A DNA stretch of 20,271 bases. Origin: Dehalococcoidia bacterium. Lineage in GTDB: Bacteria > Chloroflexota > Dehalococcoidia > Bin125. The stretch lies in contig RKRS01000226.1 in assembly GCA_007571275.1 (NCBI GenBank), positions 1-20,271 of the forward strand, read 5' to 3'. A model generated the notes under the pieces. That model searched no databases. It had not been told where the DNA came from and saw nothing but the letters and a program-made list of their open reading frames with translations. Both the position numbers and the translations under genes were made by a program. This document shows, piece by piece, positions 6,188 through 13,971 of the stretch; the stretch's first letter is position 1, and every line of letters begins with the position of its first letter.

Positions 6188-7657
6188 ATGATCGGCAGGG
6201 CGGGTCTGCTCGCCGGTCTGGTTACTCTGGCTGTGCTCGCGCTGACTGCATGCAGCGACGACGCGGCGGAACCGATACAAGCGCAATCTGTGACGGCGAG
6301 CGAACAGTCAGAGCAGGCGCGGACCGAGCCGTCCGTCGCCGTAGCTGGGGACGCAGCAGCTGCTCAGCAGCAGGACCAGACCGAACAGATCGAGCGGGCA
6401 GGACCGGCCCAACAGAGCGCAGCAACCACGGCGGCCCAGCAGCCAGCCGAGCAACAGGGCGAGGAGACGGGGCAAACCGTCTCTCCGCTACCGCCGATCA
6501 GGTCGTTCCTCCCGCGAGACGCCACCGAGACCGCAGAAGGCATTCCCATCATCCGCGACTCGCAGACGCCCGAGTACTTCGGGCTTGACTGGTCGACCAA
6601 TTGGGGCATTCGCCTGATCGACCTGAGCGAGTTGGCGCAAGGGGCGGGACGGGATGCGATCCCCGCTCTCTCAGGACCGCTGTACTGGACGCTCGAAGAG
6701 GCATCGGAGGTATACGCCGACAACGTGCCACTGGTGCAGGTCAACCTTCATGACGACGTGCGCGGCTTCCCGCTAGAAATCCTGACCTGGCACGAGATCG
6801 TCAACGATGTAATCGGCGGCATCCCGGTCGCCGTGACCTTCTGCCCGCTGTGCAACACCGCAATCGCCTTCGAGTCGCAGATCGATGACGTGGTCTACCA
6901 GTTCGGCGTATCCGGTCTGCTGCGTCACTCCGACCTCGTCATGTACGACCGCAACACGGAATCGCTCTGGCAGCAGTCCTCGGGGCGGGCAATCGTCGGC
7001 GTGATGGTCGGCGCCCGACTCAAGTACGTGCCCGCCTCGGTCGTGACGCTGGGACAGCTCCGCGCCGCGTACCCGGACGCATTGGTGATGTCGCGCGATA
7101 CCGGCTGGTCGCGCTCATACGGACAGAATCCGTATCAAGGCTACGACGATCCGCAACAGGGCGGTCCATACGGATTCTTCTTCGACCGCGATTCGATTGA
7201 CGAGCGCCTGCCAGCGGCGGAGCGCGTCGTCAGCATCGAAGGACCATCAGGCGCGGCAATCGCCTATGCCTGGTCGGCGCTGGAACAGGAACGTGTCGTC
7301 CATGACACGTTCGATGGAATTGATCTGGTCGTGTTCTGGACGCCGGGCGCGCTTTCCATCCTCGACTCAGGGATTCTGGCCAACGCCCGTGAGGTCGGCA
7401 CGACCGCCGTGTTCGAGACCAAGCTGAACGGACAATCCCTGAGCTTTACGCCCAACCCGTCCGATGATGCCGGGCAGACATTCGTTGACGAGCAGACCGG
7501 TACAGTCTGGGACATCTTCGGACGCGGGATCGAAGGCGAGCTCGCCGGGTCGCAGTTGGCCCGGGTGATCCATTCGGATCACTTCTGGTTCGCCTGGCAG
7601 GCGTTCCATCCCGATACTGAGCTCGTCTCGCTGATCGCCGAGCCTGAAGACGGCTAG
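6188..7657 (+). CDS. DUF3179-domain lipoprotein
   Basis: This is an exported lipoprotein of about 489 residues. From the ATG at 6188 it has a compact signal (MIGRAGLLAG...) ending in the lipobox LTAC, followed by an Ala/Gln-rich linker of about 80 residues. The body is DUF3179, recognised by WHEIVNDVIGGIPVAVTF and CPLCNTAIAF, then GLLRHSDLVMYD and SLWQQSSGRA. The CPLC motif and the WHE motif look like a metal or redox site, but the function of the family is unknown. I chose 6188 because AGGAAA lies ten bases upstream and the resulting signal length is ordinary; ATGs at 6143, 6149 and 6161 are possible and lack a ribosome-binding site. Its stop TAG overlaps the stop of the convergent MOSC gene in a shared CTAG. 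Confidence 0.9.
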   Translation: MIGRAGLLAGLVTLAVLALTACSDDAAEPIQAQSVTASEQSEQARTEPSVAVAGDAAAAQQQDQTEQIERAGPAQQSAATTAAQQPAEQQGEETGQTVSPLPPIRSFLPRDATETAEGIPIIRDSQTPEYFGLDWSTNWGIRLIDLSELAQGAGRDAIPALSGPLYWTLEEASEVYADNVPLVQVNLHDDVRGFPLEILTWHEIVNDVIGGIPVAVTFCPLCNTAIAFESQIDDVVYQFGVSGLLRHSDLVMYDRNTESLWQQSSGRAIVGVMVGARLKYVPASVVTLGQLRAAYPDALVMSRDTGWSRSYGQNPYQGYDDPQQGGPYGFFFDRDSIDERLPAAERVVSIEGPSGAAIAYAWSALEQERVVHDTFDGIDLVVFWTPGALSILDSGILANAREVGTTAVFETKLNGQSLSFTPNPSDDAGQTFVDEQTGTVWDIFGRGIEGELAGSQLARVIHSDHFWFAWQAFHPDTELVSLIAEPEDG

Positions 7658-8520
7658 TCCAGCAGTTCGACCTCGTCGCCAAGATTGATCGTTCCGCTCT
7701 CGAGGACGGTGCAGTAGCTACCCAGATGCTGCTTCGTATTCTCGATCAGGGCGCGACCAACGGCCCGGCTGGAGCCGAAGTTACGTTGCGCATGGGCCGG
7801 GACTGAACAACGCACGGTGGTCGTGTGCAGCTCGATCACCACTTCGCCCAGACGCAGCTTCTTACCGGTCCAGTCAACCTCCAGCAACCCTTCGGCGTCG
7901 CCGGTGTCGATCAGGATGTTGGGACGGAATCGACGCACATCGACATCGTTGCCGCCACCGACTGCGGACAGGGTGTTGAGCGATGAGGTGGTCATGATGT
8001 GGATCGGGTAGCAGTCGAAGTAGGTGCCTGGCGGCGTCGAGAAGCCGCTGAGCTCCTGCGGCAGGCCGGAGAGATCGGGCAGCGGGTCTCCTGCTTCGAG
8101 ATTGAAGACGGCGCGCAGCGCGCTGATCGGATCGATGCCTTCCGGCATTGGAGCGCGTCGGTAATGTTCGAGATCATCGACGGGATGAAGCGGCGTGAGC
8201 TTGACCGCCCGTCCAAGGATCTCGGTCAGCTGACTGTCACAGTTGGCATCTGCTGATTGCACCTGGGCGTCCGTCGGCGTGGTGATGGTGACAGCGGGGG
8301 AACGTCGGTCGAAGCTGGGCGACTCGGCATAGCTGGCCGCGAACTGGAGCAGTTTGGGAATCTGCCGCGCCGAGCGCGTCTCGTCAGCCTCAACCTCACG
8401 CACGGCCCAGCCACGGTCGCCGGCGACGCCGTTGTGATCGATCTGAGCGGCAGTGATTTGTTCACCACCCATCGACTTGATCGGATAACGCCAAAGCTGA
8501 GTCACGGTTCCAACGGACAT
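7654..8520 (-). CDS. MOSC-domain protein (MOSC N-terminal plus MOSC)
   Basis: The protein has 288 residues in two parts. The MOSC N-terminal barrel opens with VTQLWRYPIKSMGGE, and the C-terminal MOSC domain includes FRPNILIDT, TTTVRCSVP (C238) and QHLGSYCTVLESG (C270). MOSC proteins are homologous to the C-terminus of molybdenum-cofactor sulfurase and to mARC/YcbX, and are thought to bind molybdopterin or carry sulfide for it; which applies here is not visible. The start is ATG 8520 with AAGGGAAG just upstream. The frame stays open far beyond, to 8964, but that extension is antisense to cysD and reads like noise. It is divergent from the sulfate-activation/tungstate operon, which fits a molybdenum/tungsten cofactor link. 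Confidence 0.9.
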   Translation of the reverse strand: MSVGTVTQLWRYPIKSMGGEQITAAQIDHNGVAGDRGWAVREVEADETRSARQIPKLLQFAASYAESPSFDRRSPAVTITTPTDAQVQSADANCDSQLTEILGRAVKLTPLHPVDDLEHYRRAPMPEGIDPISALRAVFNLEAGDPLPDLSGLPQELSGFSTPPGTYFDCYPIHIMTTSSLNTLSAVGGGNDVDVRRFRPNILIDTGDAEGLLEVDWTGKKLRLGEVVIELHTTTVRCSVPAHAQRNFGSSRAVGRALIENTKQHLGSYCTVLESGTINLGDEVELLD

Positions 8521-8662
8521 AGCACTTCCCTTAATGGCGATCTGTGCGATCTGTGTTTCGCTGCACTGCCGAGTAGAGTAGCTAATGGACTCAAATATGA
8601 GTGATCCAGTAATGTTTGTCATGATTGACCCAGGAGCGATTCCAGAGAACCCGGGAGATGAG
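8521..8662. promoter_or_regulatory. Divergent control region between MOSC gene and cysD
   Basis: This 142-base gap must hold both promoters. It contains a perfect tandem 9-mer GCGATCTGT at 8537-8545 and 8546-8554, and a short inverted repeat ACTCA-AATA-TGAGT at 8589-8602. Either could be a regulator site for sulfur or molybdate/tungstate supply. I cannot name the regulator or place -35/-10 boxes confidently. Confidence 0.35.
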
Positions 8663-9586
8663 ATGACCACAACGGCGACGCGCCCCGCCTCTTTGGATAC
8701 GTTGTCCTGGCTGGAGGCCGAAGGGATCCACATCATCCGCGAGGTGGCGGCGGAGTTTGAGCGCCCCTGTCTGCTGTTCTCGGGCGGCAAAGACTCGATC
8801 GTCATGCTCAGGCTGGCCGAGAAAGCCTTCTGGCCGGCGCGGATTCCCTTCCCTGTGATGCACGTCGACACCGGCCACAACTTCCCTGAGGCGATTGAGT
8901 TTCGCGACCGACGCGCCGCCGAGCTGGAGATCGCCCTGTTGGTCGCGTCCGTCCAGGACTCCATCGATCAGGGACGAGTCGTCGAAGAAGTCGGGCCTCG
9001 AGCTTCGCGCAATCGCCTGCAGACCGTCACCCTGCTGGACGCCATCGCCGAGCACAACTTTGACGCGCTCTTCGGCGGCGCTCGTCGGGATGAAGAGAAA
9101 GCCCGCGCCAAAGAACGCATCTTCTCGTTCCGCGACGCCTTCGGCCAGTGGGATCCGTCCAATCAGCGACCTGAGCTGTGGAATCTCTACAACGGCCGAC
9201 TGACGCGCGGCGAACACATTCGCGCATTTCCGCTCTCAAACTGGACCGAGCTTGACGTCTGGCAGTACATCAAGCGAGAGGAGCTGGAGATTCCCTCGAT
9301 CTACTTCGCTCACGAACGATCAATGTTCGAACGGGACGGCATGCTCTTTCCGACCTCCGAATTCGTCCCGCGTCTGCCACATGAGATTCCCTTCGACGCC
9401 AGAGTGCGGTTCCGAACCGTCGGTGACATGACCTGTACGGCCGGGGTGCTGTCGGAAGCCGAAACCCTGGAGGCGGTCGTGGCGGAGATCGCGGCAACGC
9501 GCATCACCGAACGCGGCGAAACGCGCGCCGATGACCGTTTCTCGGAAGCGGCAATGGAAGATCGCAAGCGCGAGGGATACTTCTAG
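8663..9586 (+). CDS. cysD: Sulfate adenylyltransferase subunit 2
   Basis: This is the catalytic small subunit of ATP sulfurylase, which with CysN makes adenosine 5'-phosphosulfate from sulfate and ATP in the cytosol. The 307 residues match the family. The PP-loop LLFSGGKDSIVMLR is at 37-50, followed by HVDTGHNFPE, GGARRDEEKARAKER and the AFPLSNWTELDVWQYI block, all typical of CysD; the ending REGYF is also characteristic. I chose ATG 8663 because GGGAG lies at 8653-8657. Upstream in-frame starts at 8585 and 8597 would add a tail unlike CysD. The stop is fused to the GTG start of cysN (TAGTG), so translation is probably coupled. No reductase (cysH) or APS kinase follows. Confidence 0.97.
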   Translation: MTTTATRPASLDTLSWLEAEGIHIIREVAAEFERPCLLFSGGKDSIVMLRLAEKAFWPARIPFPVMHVDTGHNFPEAIEFRDRRAAELEIALLVASVQDSIDQGRVVEEVGPRASRNRLQTVTLLDAIAEHNFDALFGGARRDEEKARAKERIFSFRDAFGQWDPSNQRPELWNLYNGRLTRGEHIRAFPLSNWTELDVWQYIKREELEIPSIYFAHERSMFERDGMLFPTSEFVPRLPHEIPFDARVRFRTVGDMTCTAGVLSEAETLEAVVAEIAATRITERGETRADDRFSEAAMEDRKREGYF

Positions 9587-10890
9587 TGACAACGCAATCA
9601 TTAGCGGCACTGAGCGATCCACTTGGCCCAGATCAGCGGACGCTACTCCGACTGGCGACCGCCGGCTCGGTCGACGATGGCAAGTCAACGCTGATTGGTC
9701 GCTTGCTGTTTGACTCTAAACAGACGTTCATCGACCAGATGGAAGCGATCGAGCGGACCTCGCGCACGCGGGGCGAGGATGACGTCAATCTCGCCTATCT
9801 GACCGACGGCTTACGCTCGGAGCGCGAGCAGGGCATCACGATTGACGTGGCCTACCGCTATTTCTCCACGCCGCGGCGCAAGTTCATCCTCGCCGACACG
9901 CCGGGCCACGTGCAGTACACGCGCAACATGGTCACCGGCGCTTCGACCGCCGACGCCGCGCTGCTGCTGGTCGACGCGCGTCGCGGAGTACTCGAACAGA
10001 CCCGCCGGCATGCCTACCTCTCGAACCTGCTGGGCATTCGGCACTTCGTTCTCTGCGTCAACAAGATGGACCTGGTCGGCTGGGATCAGACAGTCTTCGA
10101 GCAGATTGCGGAAGAACTCACACGCTTCGCCTCGCGCATGGGCGTGACCGATGTGCGGGCGATCCCAATCTCCGCGAAATTCGGCGACTGGGTCGTCGAA
10201 CCGTCAGCGCGGATGTCCTGGTACCCGGGTCCGCCGCTGCTGGAGCAGCTCGAAACGCTGGAGGCGTCGGAGCCGCCCCAGCATCACGCCGCCCGCTTTC
10301 CCGTGCAGTACGTGATTCGCCCCTTGCGCGAGGCGTATCACGATTACCGTGGCTACGCCGGCACGATGGCCTCTGGCGTTCTGCGAGTCGGCGACCGAGT
10401 CCGAGTGATGCCATCAGGCGCCGAGACGACGGTAGCCAGCATCGAGGCGTTCGATCAGCAGTTGGTTGAAGCGTCTCCGCCGATGGCGGTCACGGTGCGG
10501 CTGGCGGACCAACTGGATGTTCGTCGCGGATCGATGATCGTCTCGGCCGAGCATCCGCCGACCGCAGCCACGTCGATCGATACGCACATTTGCTGGATGA
10601 GCGAACGAGTCCCGCTACGCGCCCGTGACCGCCTGGTCATCAAGCACACCACCCAGACGACTCGGGCCATGGTGGCAGAGGTCAGCGCTCGCCTGGACGT
10701 GAACACGCTGGATTACGATTTGACCGCGTCGCAGCTGTCACTGAACGAGATTGGACGCGTGCGACTGCGGCTCATGGCGCCATTGTCGGTTGACCCATAC
10801 GATGAATCGCGGGAGACGGGCGCGTTCATCCTGGTCGATGAAGCGACCTCCGCGACCGTCGGCGCCGGGATGATCAGCTCGGGGGAATAA
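9586..10890 (+). CDS. cysN: Sulfate adenylyltransferase subunit 1 (GTPase)
   Basis: This is the regulatory GTPase subunit of ATP sulfurylase; GTP hydrolysis drives APS formation by CysD. The protein has 434 residues. G1 is GSVDDGKS at 27-34, G3 is DTPGHVQY, G4 is NKMDL, and the switch-I region LRSEREQGITIDVAY matches EF-Tu-like GTPases of this type. Two beta-barrel domains follow, with FPVQYVIRP opening the second. It stops after these barrels, so there is no fused APS kinase (CysC) as in CysNC proteins. The start is a GTG overlapping the cysD stop by one base. The end is only seven bases before tupA, and the ribosome-binding site of tupA (GGGGGAA) lies in the cysN stop region, so the operon continues without a break. 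Confidence 0.97.
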   Translation: MTTQSLAALSDPLGPDQRTLLRLATAGSVDDGKSTLIGRLLFDSKQTFIDQMEAIERTSRTRGEDDVNLAYLTDGLRSEREQGITIDVAYRYFSTPRRKFILADTPGHVQYTRNMVTGASTADAALLLVDARRGVLEQTRRHAYLSNLLGIRHFVLCVNKMDLVGWDQTVFEQIAEELTRFASRMGVTDVRAIPISAKFGDWVVEPSARMSWYPGPPLLEQLETLEASEPPQHHAARFPVQYVIRPLREAYHDYRGYAGTMASGVLRVGDRVRVMPSGAETTVASIEAFDQQLVEASPPMAVTVRLADQLDVRRGSMIVSAEHPPTAATSIDTHICWMSERVPLRARDRLVIKHTTQTTRAMVAEVSARLDVNTLDYDLTASQLSLNEIGRVRLRLMAPLSVDPYDESRETGAFILVDEATSATVGAGMISSGE

Positions 10891-10897
10891 ACCCGTC

Positions 10898-11809
10898 ATG
10901 CGAGTGACCACGGGCCGAACCACGTTGCTCGGCTGGCTGACGCTGACCGCGCTCGCGGCGCTTGCGCTGGTCGCAACCACGTCGGCCTGCCGTAGCGACG
11001 CTGGTTACAACGAGGCCGAGCTGATCCTGGCGACGACCACGTCGTTGAACGACTCCGGGCTGCTCGACGAACTCGTTCCCCTGTTCGAAGCGGAAGAGGA
11101 ACTCAACGTCAAAATCATCTCGGTCGGAACCGGGGCGGCGTTACGCATGGGTACGGAAGGCAATGCGGACGTCCTCCTGACCCACGCGCCGATAGCGGAA
11201 CAGGAGTTGGTCGAAGCAGGAGATGTGATCAACCGCACGCTGGTCGCATACAACGACTTCGTCATCGTGGGACCACGAGATGACCCGGCGGGGGTGGCCG
11301 GCACGAGCGACGTCGCGGCGGCATTGGCGCAAATCGCCGACGCAGGAGCGATCTTCGCCTCTCGCGGCGATGACAGCGGCACCCACAAGAAGGAGATCGC
11401 GCTCTGGCGCGACGCTGATCGCGTGCCATCAGTCGATAGCGACGAATGGTACCTGGAGGTCGGTCAGGGCATGTCGGCCACCCTGATCGTCGCCAATCAG
11501 CGCGGGGCGTACAGCCTCACCGACCGAGGCACGTTTCTCTCGCTCTCCGATCACATGGATCAACTGACGCCGCTGGTCTCGGGAGACGTCAGACTGCTGA
11601 ACTTCTACAGCGTGATGGAGGTCAATGGCGCGAAAGGTCGGATCAACACGGCGGCGGCGAAAGCCTTCAGGCAATTCCTGCTGCGGGACGATATCCAGGC
11701 GCTCATTGGCGAGTACCTGCGCGAAGAGTACGGCCAACCGCTGTTCATCCCCGCCGCTGGCGAAACCGAAGCAACGGTCTCGGTGCGAGCCGGCGCGGCG
11801 CCAAACTGA
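10898..11809 (+). CDS. tupA: Tungstate ABC transporter substrate-binding lipoprotein
   Basis: This is the extracytoplasmic oxyanion receptor of a Tup-type importer. The protein has 303 residues; a signal peptide ends in the lipobox TSAC with the lipidated C31. The mature part opens with LILATTTSLNDSGLLDEL, whose TTTS motif (46-49) is the TupA anion-binding signature. The second signature SRGDDSGTHKKEIALW and the later RGAYSLTDRGTF are also present. TupA proteins are highly selective for tungstate, but related receptors (VupA, WtpA-like) handle vanadate or molybdate, so the ligand is inferred. It follows cysN by seven bases and precedes the permease, which has the classic TupABC order. Confidence 0.94.
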   Translation: MRVTTGRTTLLGWLTLTALAALALVATTSACRSDAGYNEAELILATTTSLNDSGLLDELVPLFEAEEELNVKIISVGTGAALRMGTEGNADVLLTHAPIAEQELVEAGDVINRTLVAYNDFVIVGPRDDPAGVAGTSDVAAALAQIADAGAIFASRGDDSGTHKKEIALWRDADRVPSVDSDEWYLEVGQGMSATLIVANQRGAYSLTDRGTFLSLSDHMDQLTPLVSGDVRLLNFYSVMEVNGAKGRINTAAAKAFRQFLLRDDIQALIGEYLREEYGQPLFIPAAGETEATVSVRAGAAPN

Positions 11810-11846
11810 GCCAAACCGACCCGTGACACGCAGATAACATCGCGGC

Positions 11847-12545
11847 ATGGATCTGATCTGGGACGGGATCCGTGAAGCGGCGCGATTGTGGTGGTCCGGC
11901 GACGGCGAGATCATCGAGATCACGCTGCGGACACTGGCGATCTCATCAGCGGCGACCGCGTTGGCGCTCCTCGTCGGTATCCCGATCGGGGCAGTGCTGG
12001 CGTTGCGCCGCTTCTGGGGCCGCGGGTTGATCGTCGCCGCCGTCAACACCGGCATGGGCATGCCGCCAGTCGTGGTCGGACTCGTATTGGTACTGATCCT
12101 GGTGCGACAAGGACCGCTCGGCAGTCTGGAGATCATCTATACACCGACTGCAATGGTGATCGCGCAGTTATTCCTCGCGCTGCCGATGGTCGTGGGGTTC
12201 TCGCTGGCCTCGATCCAGTCGGTTAATCCGCGTCTGATCGGTCAGATGTGGGCGATGGGCGCAAATCGTTGGCAGGTGTTGTGGTTGCTGGCGCGTGAGA
12301 CGCGGCTCGGCCTGCTCGCCGCCGTGATGGCCGGCTTCGGCGCAGCGATCTCGGAAGTCGGCGCGTCGATGCAGGTCGGCGCCAACCTCGCAGGCGAGAC
12401 CAGAGTGCTGCCAACCGCGATCGTGCTCGAGACCGGCCGCGGCAACTGGGAGGTAGCGATTGCGCTCGGGACGGTGCTGGTCGCGCTTGCGTTCATCGTC
12501 AACCTCGTGCTGACCACCGCGCAACAGCGCAGGCTCGTCACGTGA
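11847..12545 (+). CDS. tupB: Tungstate ABC transporter permease
   Basis: This is the inner-membrane channel subunit, 232 residues with about five hydrophobic helices. It has the molybdate/tungstate permease EAA loop around AMGANRWQVLWLLARETRLG, followed by GFGAAISEVGASMQVGANL, and the early phrase GMGMPPVVVGL, all typical of TupB. An amphipathic start (MDLIWDGIREAARLWWSGD) leads into the first helix. Thirty-seven bases separate it from tupA, and no strong ribosome-binding site is evident before ATG 11847. The stop overlaps the GTG start of tupC by four bases (GTGA), as expected for subunits made in fixed ratio. Confidence 0.94.
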   Translation: MDLIWDGIREAARLWWSGDGEIIEITLRTLAISSAATALALLVGIPIGAVLALRRFWGRGLIVAAVNTGMGMPPVVVGLVLVLILVRQGPLGSLEIIYTPTAMVIAQLFLALPMVVGFSLASIQSVNPRLIGQMWAMGANRWQVLWLLARETRLGLLAAVMAGFGAAISEVGASMQVGANLAGETRVLPTAIVLETGRGNWEVAIALGTVLVALAFIVNLVLTTAQQRRLVT

Positions 12546-13552
12546 GCGCCGCAGCAGACGCGCATCTCCAGGTGCGCGACCTGGCCGTGCAGCGCGGCGG
12601 GAACACGGTCCTCGAGATTGACGCGCTCGATATTCCGCGCGGTCTGGTCACCGTCGTCATCGGCCCGAACGGATCGGGCAAGTCGACGCTCCTGGGCGCG
12701 CTGCAACTGGTGCTCCATCCCGTACGCGGCACGCTCACGCTCGACGGCGAACCAATGGACGCCGATCCGATCAAGACTCGCCGACGGATGTCCGCTGCGT
12801 TCCAGGAACCACTGTTGCTGAGCATGTCGGTGCAGGCGAACGTTGAGCTACCGCTCAGGCTTCGCGGAGTGAATCGCAACAGACGGCGAGAGCTGGCCGA
12901 GCACTGGCTCGAGCGATTCGGCATCGCCTCACTGTCCCGTCGTCACGCCCGACAGCTATCGGGTGGCGAAGCGCAACGCGTCAGCCTGGCGCGGGCCTTC
13001 GCGTCACAGCCCGAAGTGATGCTGCTCGACGAACCGTTCGCAGGCGTTGACGCGCCCACACGCGAAGGACTGATCACCGATTTCGCGGAAATCCTCTCAG
13101 AGACACGCCCGACCACCGTGCTGGTCACTCACGACCGTGACGAGGCGCTGCGACTGGGCGATCAGACAGCGCTGCTGATCGGCGGTCAGCTGCGCCAGAT
13201 CGGACCGCCAATCGAGATCTTTGATCACCCAGCCGACCGTGAAATCGCGGAGTTTGTCGGGGTAGAGAACATCCTGCGCAGCGATGAGCTGCCGCTCGGT
13301 ATCGAGGCGCCGCCCGATTCACTGATCTGCATTCGCTCGGAACACATCGTGCTCGAACGCGGCGGCGACGCGACCGTGCGGCGCGTAGACCCGTCGGGCG
13401 CGATGGTGAGGGTCGCGCTCTCAGTGGGCGCTGTAGAGCTGACCGCTCGGTCGCCGCGACCGGTCTGGCATGGACTCGCAATCGACGTGGGCGACTCAGT
13501 GTCGGTCTGTGTGCCGCCAGAGGCTGTACACGTCATCGCCGCTGCGGACTAG
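12542..13552 (+). CDS. tupC: Tungstate ABC transporter ATPase
   Basis: This is the cytosolic ATP-binding subunit powering TupB, 336 residues. Walker A is GPNGSGKST at 41-49, the Q-loop is AAFQEPLLL, the signature is LSGGEAQRVSLARAF, Walker B is VMLLDEPFAGVD, and the switch histidine is in LVTHDRDEA. After the ATPase core (about 235 residues) a C-terminal region of about 95 residues looks like the TOBE/MOP-type domain of molybdate and tungstate ATPases, which may bind oxyanion and gate transport. The GTG start overlaps the tupB stop. The TAG stop shares a CTAG with the convergent glutaredoxin-like gene. Confidence 0.95.
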   Translation: MSAAADAHLQVRDLAVQRGGNTVLEIDALDIPRGLVTVVIGPNGSGKSTLLGALQLVLHPVRGTLTLDGEPMDADPIKTRRRMSAAFQEPLLLSMSVQANVELPLRLRGVNRNRRRELAEHWLERFGIASLSRRHARQLSGGEAQRVSLARAFASQPEVMLLDEPFAGVDAPTREGLITDFAEILSETRPTTVLVTHDRDEALRLGDQTALLIGGQLRQIGPPIEIFDHPADREIAEFVGVENILRSDELPLGIEAPPDSLICIRSEHIVLERGGDATVRRVDPSGAMVRVALSVGAVELTARSPRPVWHGLAIDVGDSVSVCVPPEAVHVIAAAD

Positions 13553-13938
13553 GAGCGACGCAGGCGAGCAAAGATCCCGCTCGCGGCGCCCTCATCCTGA
13601 ACACCGAAGATGCTGGCAAGCTCAGCCCGGCTGGGCTCGGTGGCGACGTGCTGGCCGTCGATCAGGATCGTCGGAGTTGAGCGATGACCGCGGTTGAGCA
13701 ACTCGACGACATGGGCGGCATCGGCGTCCTGATCGATGTCGATGGTGCGGTAAGGAATCTGATGCTCGTCGAGGAAACGCACGGCTCGGCGACAGTCACC
13801 GCACCACACCGTGATGTAGAGCAGCACATCTTGCTCAGCCCCGGTTGCTTCGTCGCGCGCCTCGATCGGGCCGGCAGCAGGGTCGATCTCGCAGGCCTCG
13901 CCAAACTGTACGTCAAGATCTGGCATGTTGTCGGTCAT
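13549..13938 (-). CDS. Glutaredoxin/mycoredoxin-like protein
   Basis: This is a small thiol-disulfide reductase of 129 residues. A thioredoxin-fold domain starts near residue 37 (VLLYITVWCGDC), with active-site C46-G-D-C49 and the cis-proline in STPTILIDG (T88-P89). The CGDC active site and FLDEHQIPYRTIDID resemble mycoredoxin-like glutaredoxins of Gram-positive and related groups, which reduce mixed disulfides of low-molecular-weight thiols. The 36-residue N-terminal extension, acidic and with one Cys (C16), is extra relative to typical glutaredoxins. The start at 13938 has GAGGGGG just upstream; ATG 13926 is an alternative. It follows pyk by 33 bases and is probably cotranscribed with it. 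Confidence 0.9.
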   Translation of the reverse strand: MTDNMPDLDVQFGEACEIDPAAGPIEARDEATGAEQDVLLYITVWCGDCRRAVRFLDEHQIPYRTIDIDQDADAAHVVELLNRGHRSTPTILIDGQHVATEPSRAELASIFGVQDEGAASGIFARLRRS

Positions 13939-13971
13939 CGCTGCCCCCTCTGCTCGGCTTGGGTATCAAAC

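Noticed and set aside
8521..8964. 148-residue N-terminal extension of the MOSC protein
   Set aside because: It is antisense to the start of cysD, rich in Ser and Arg as expected of a shadow frame, and the MOSC homology begins at ATG 8520 right after a ribosome-binding site.
9586..10890. CysN as a bifunctional CysNC with APS kinase
   Set aside because: The protein ends after the elongation-factor-like barrels at 434 residues, leaving no room for the kinase domain.
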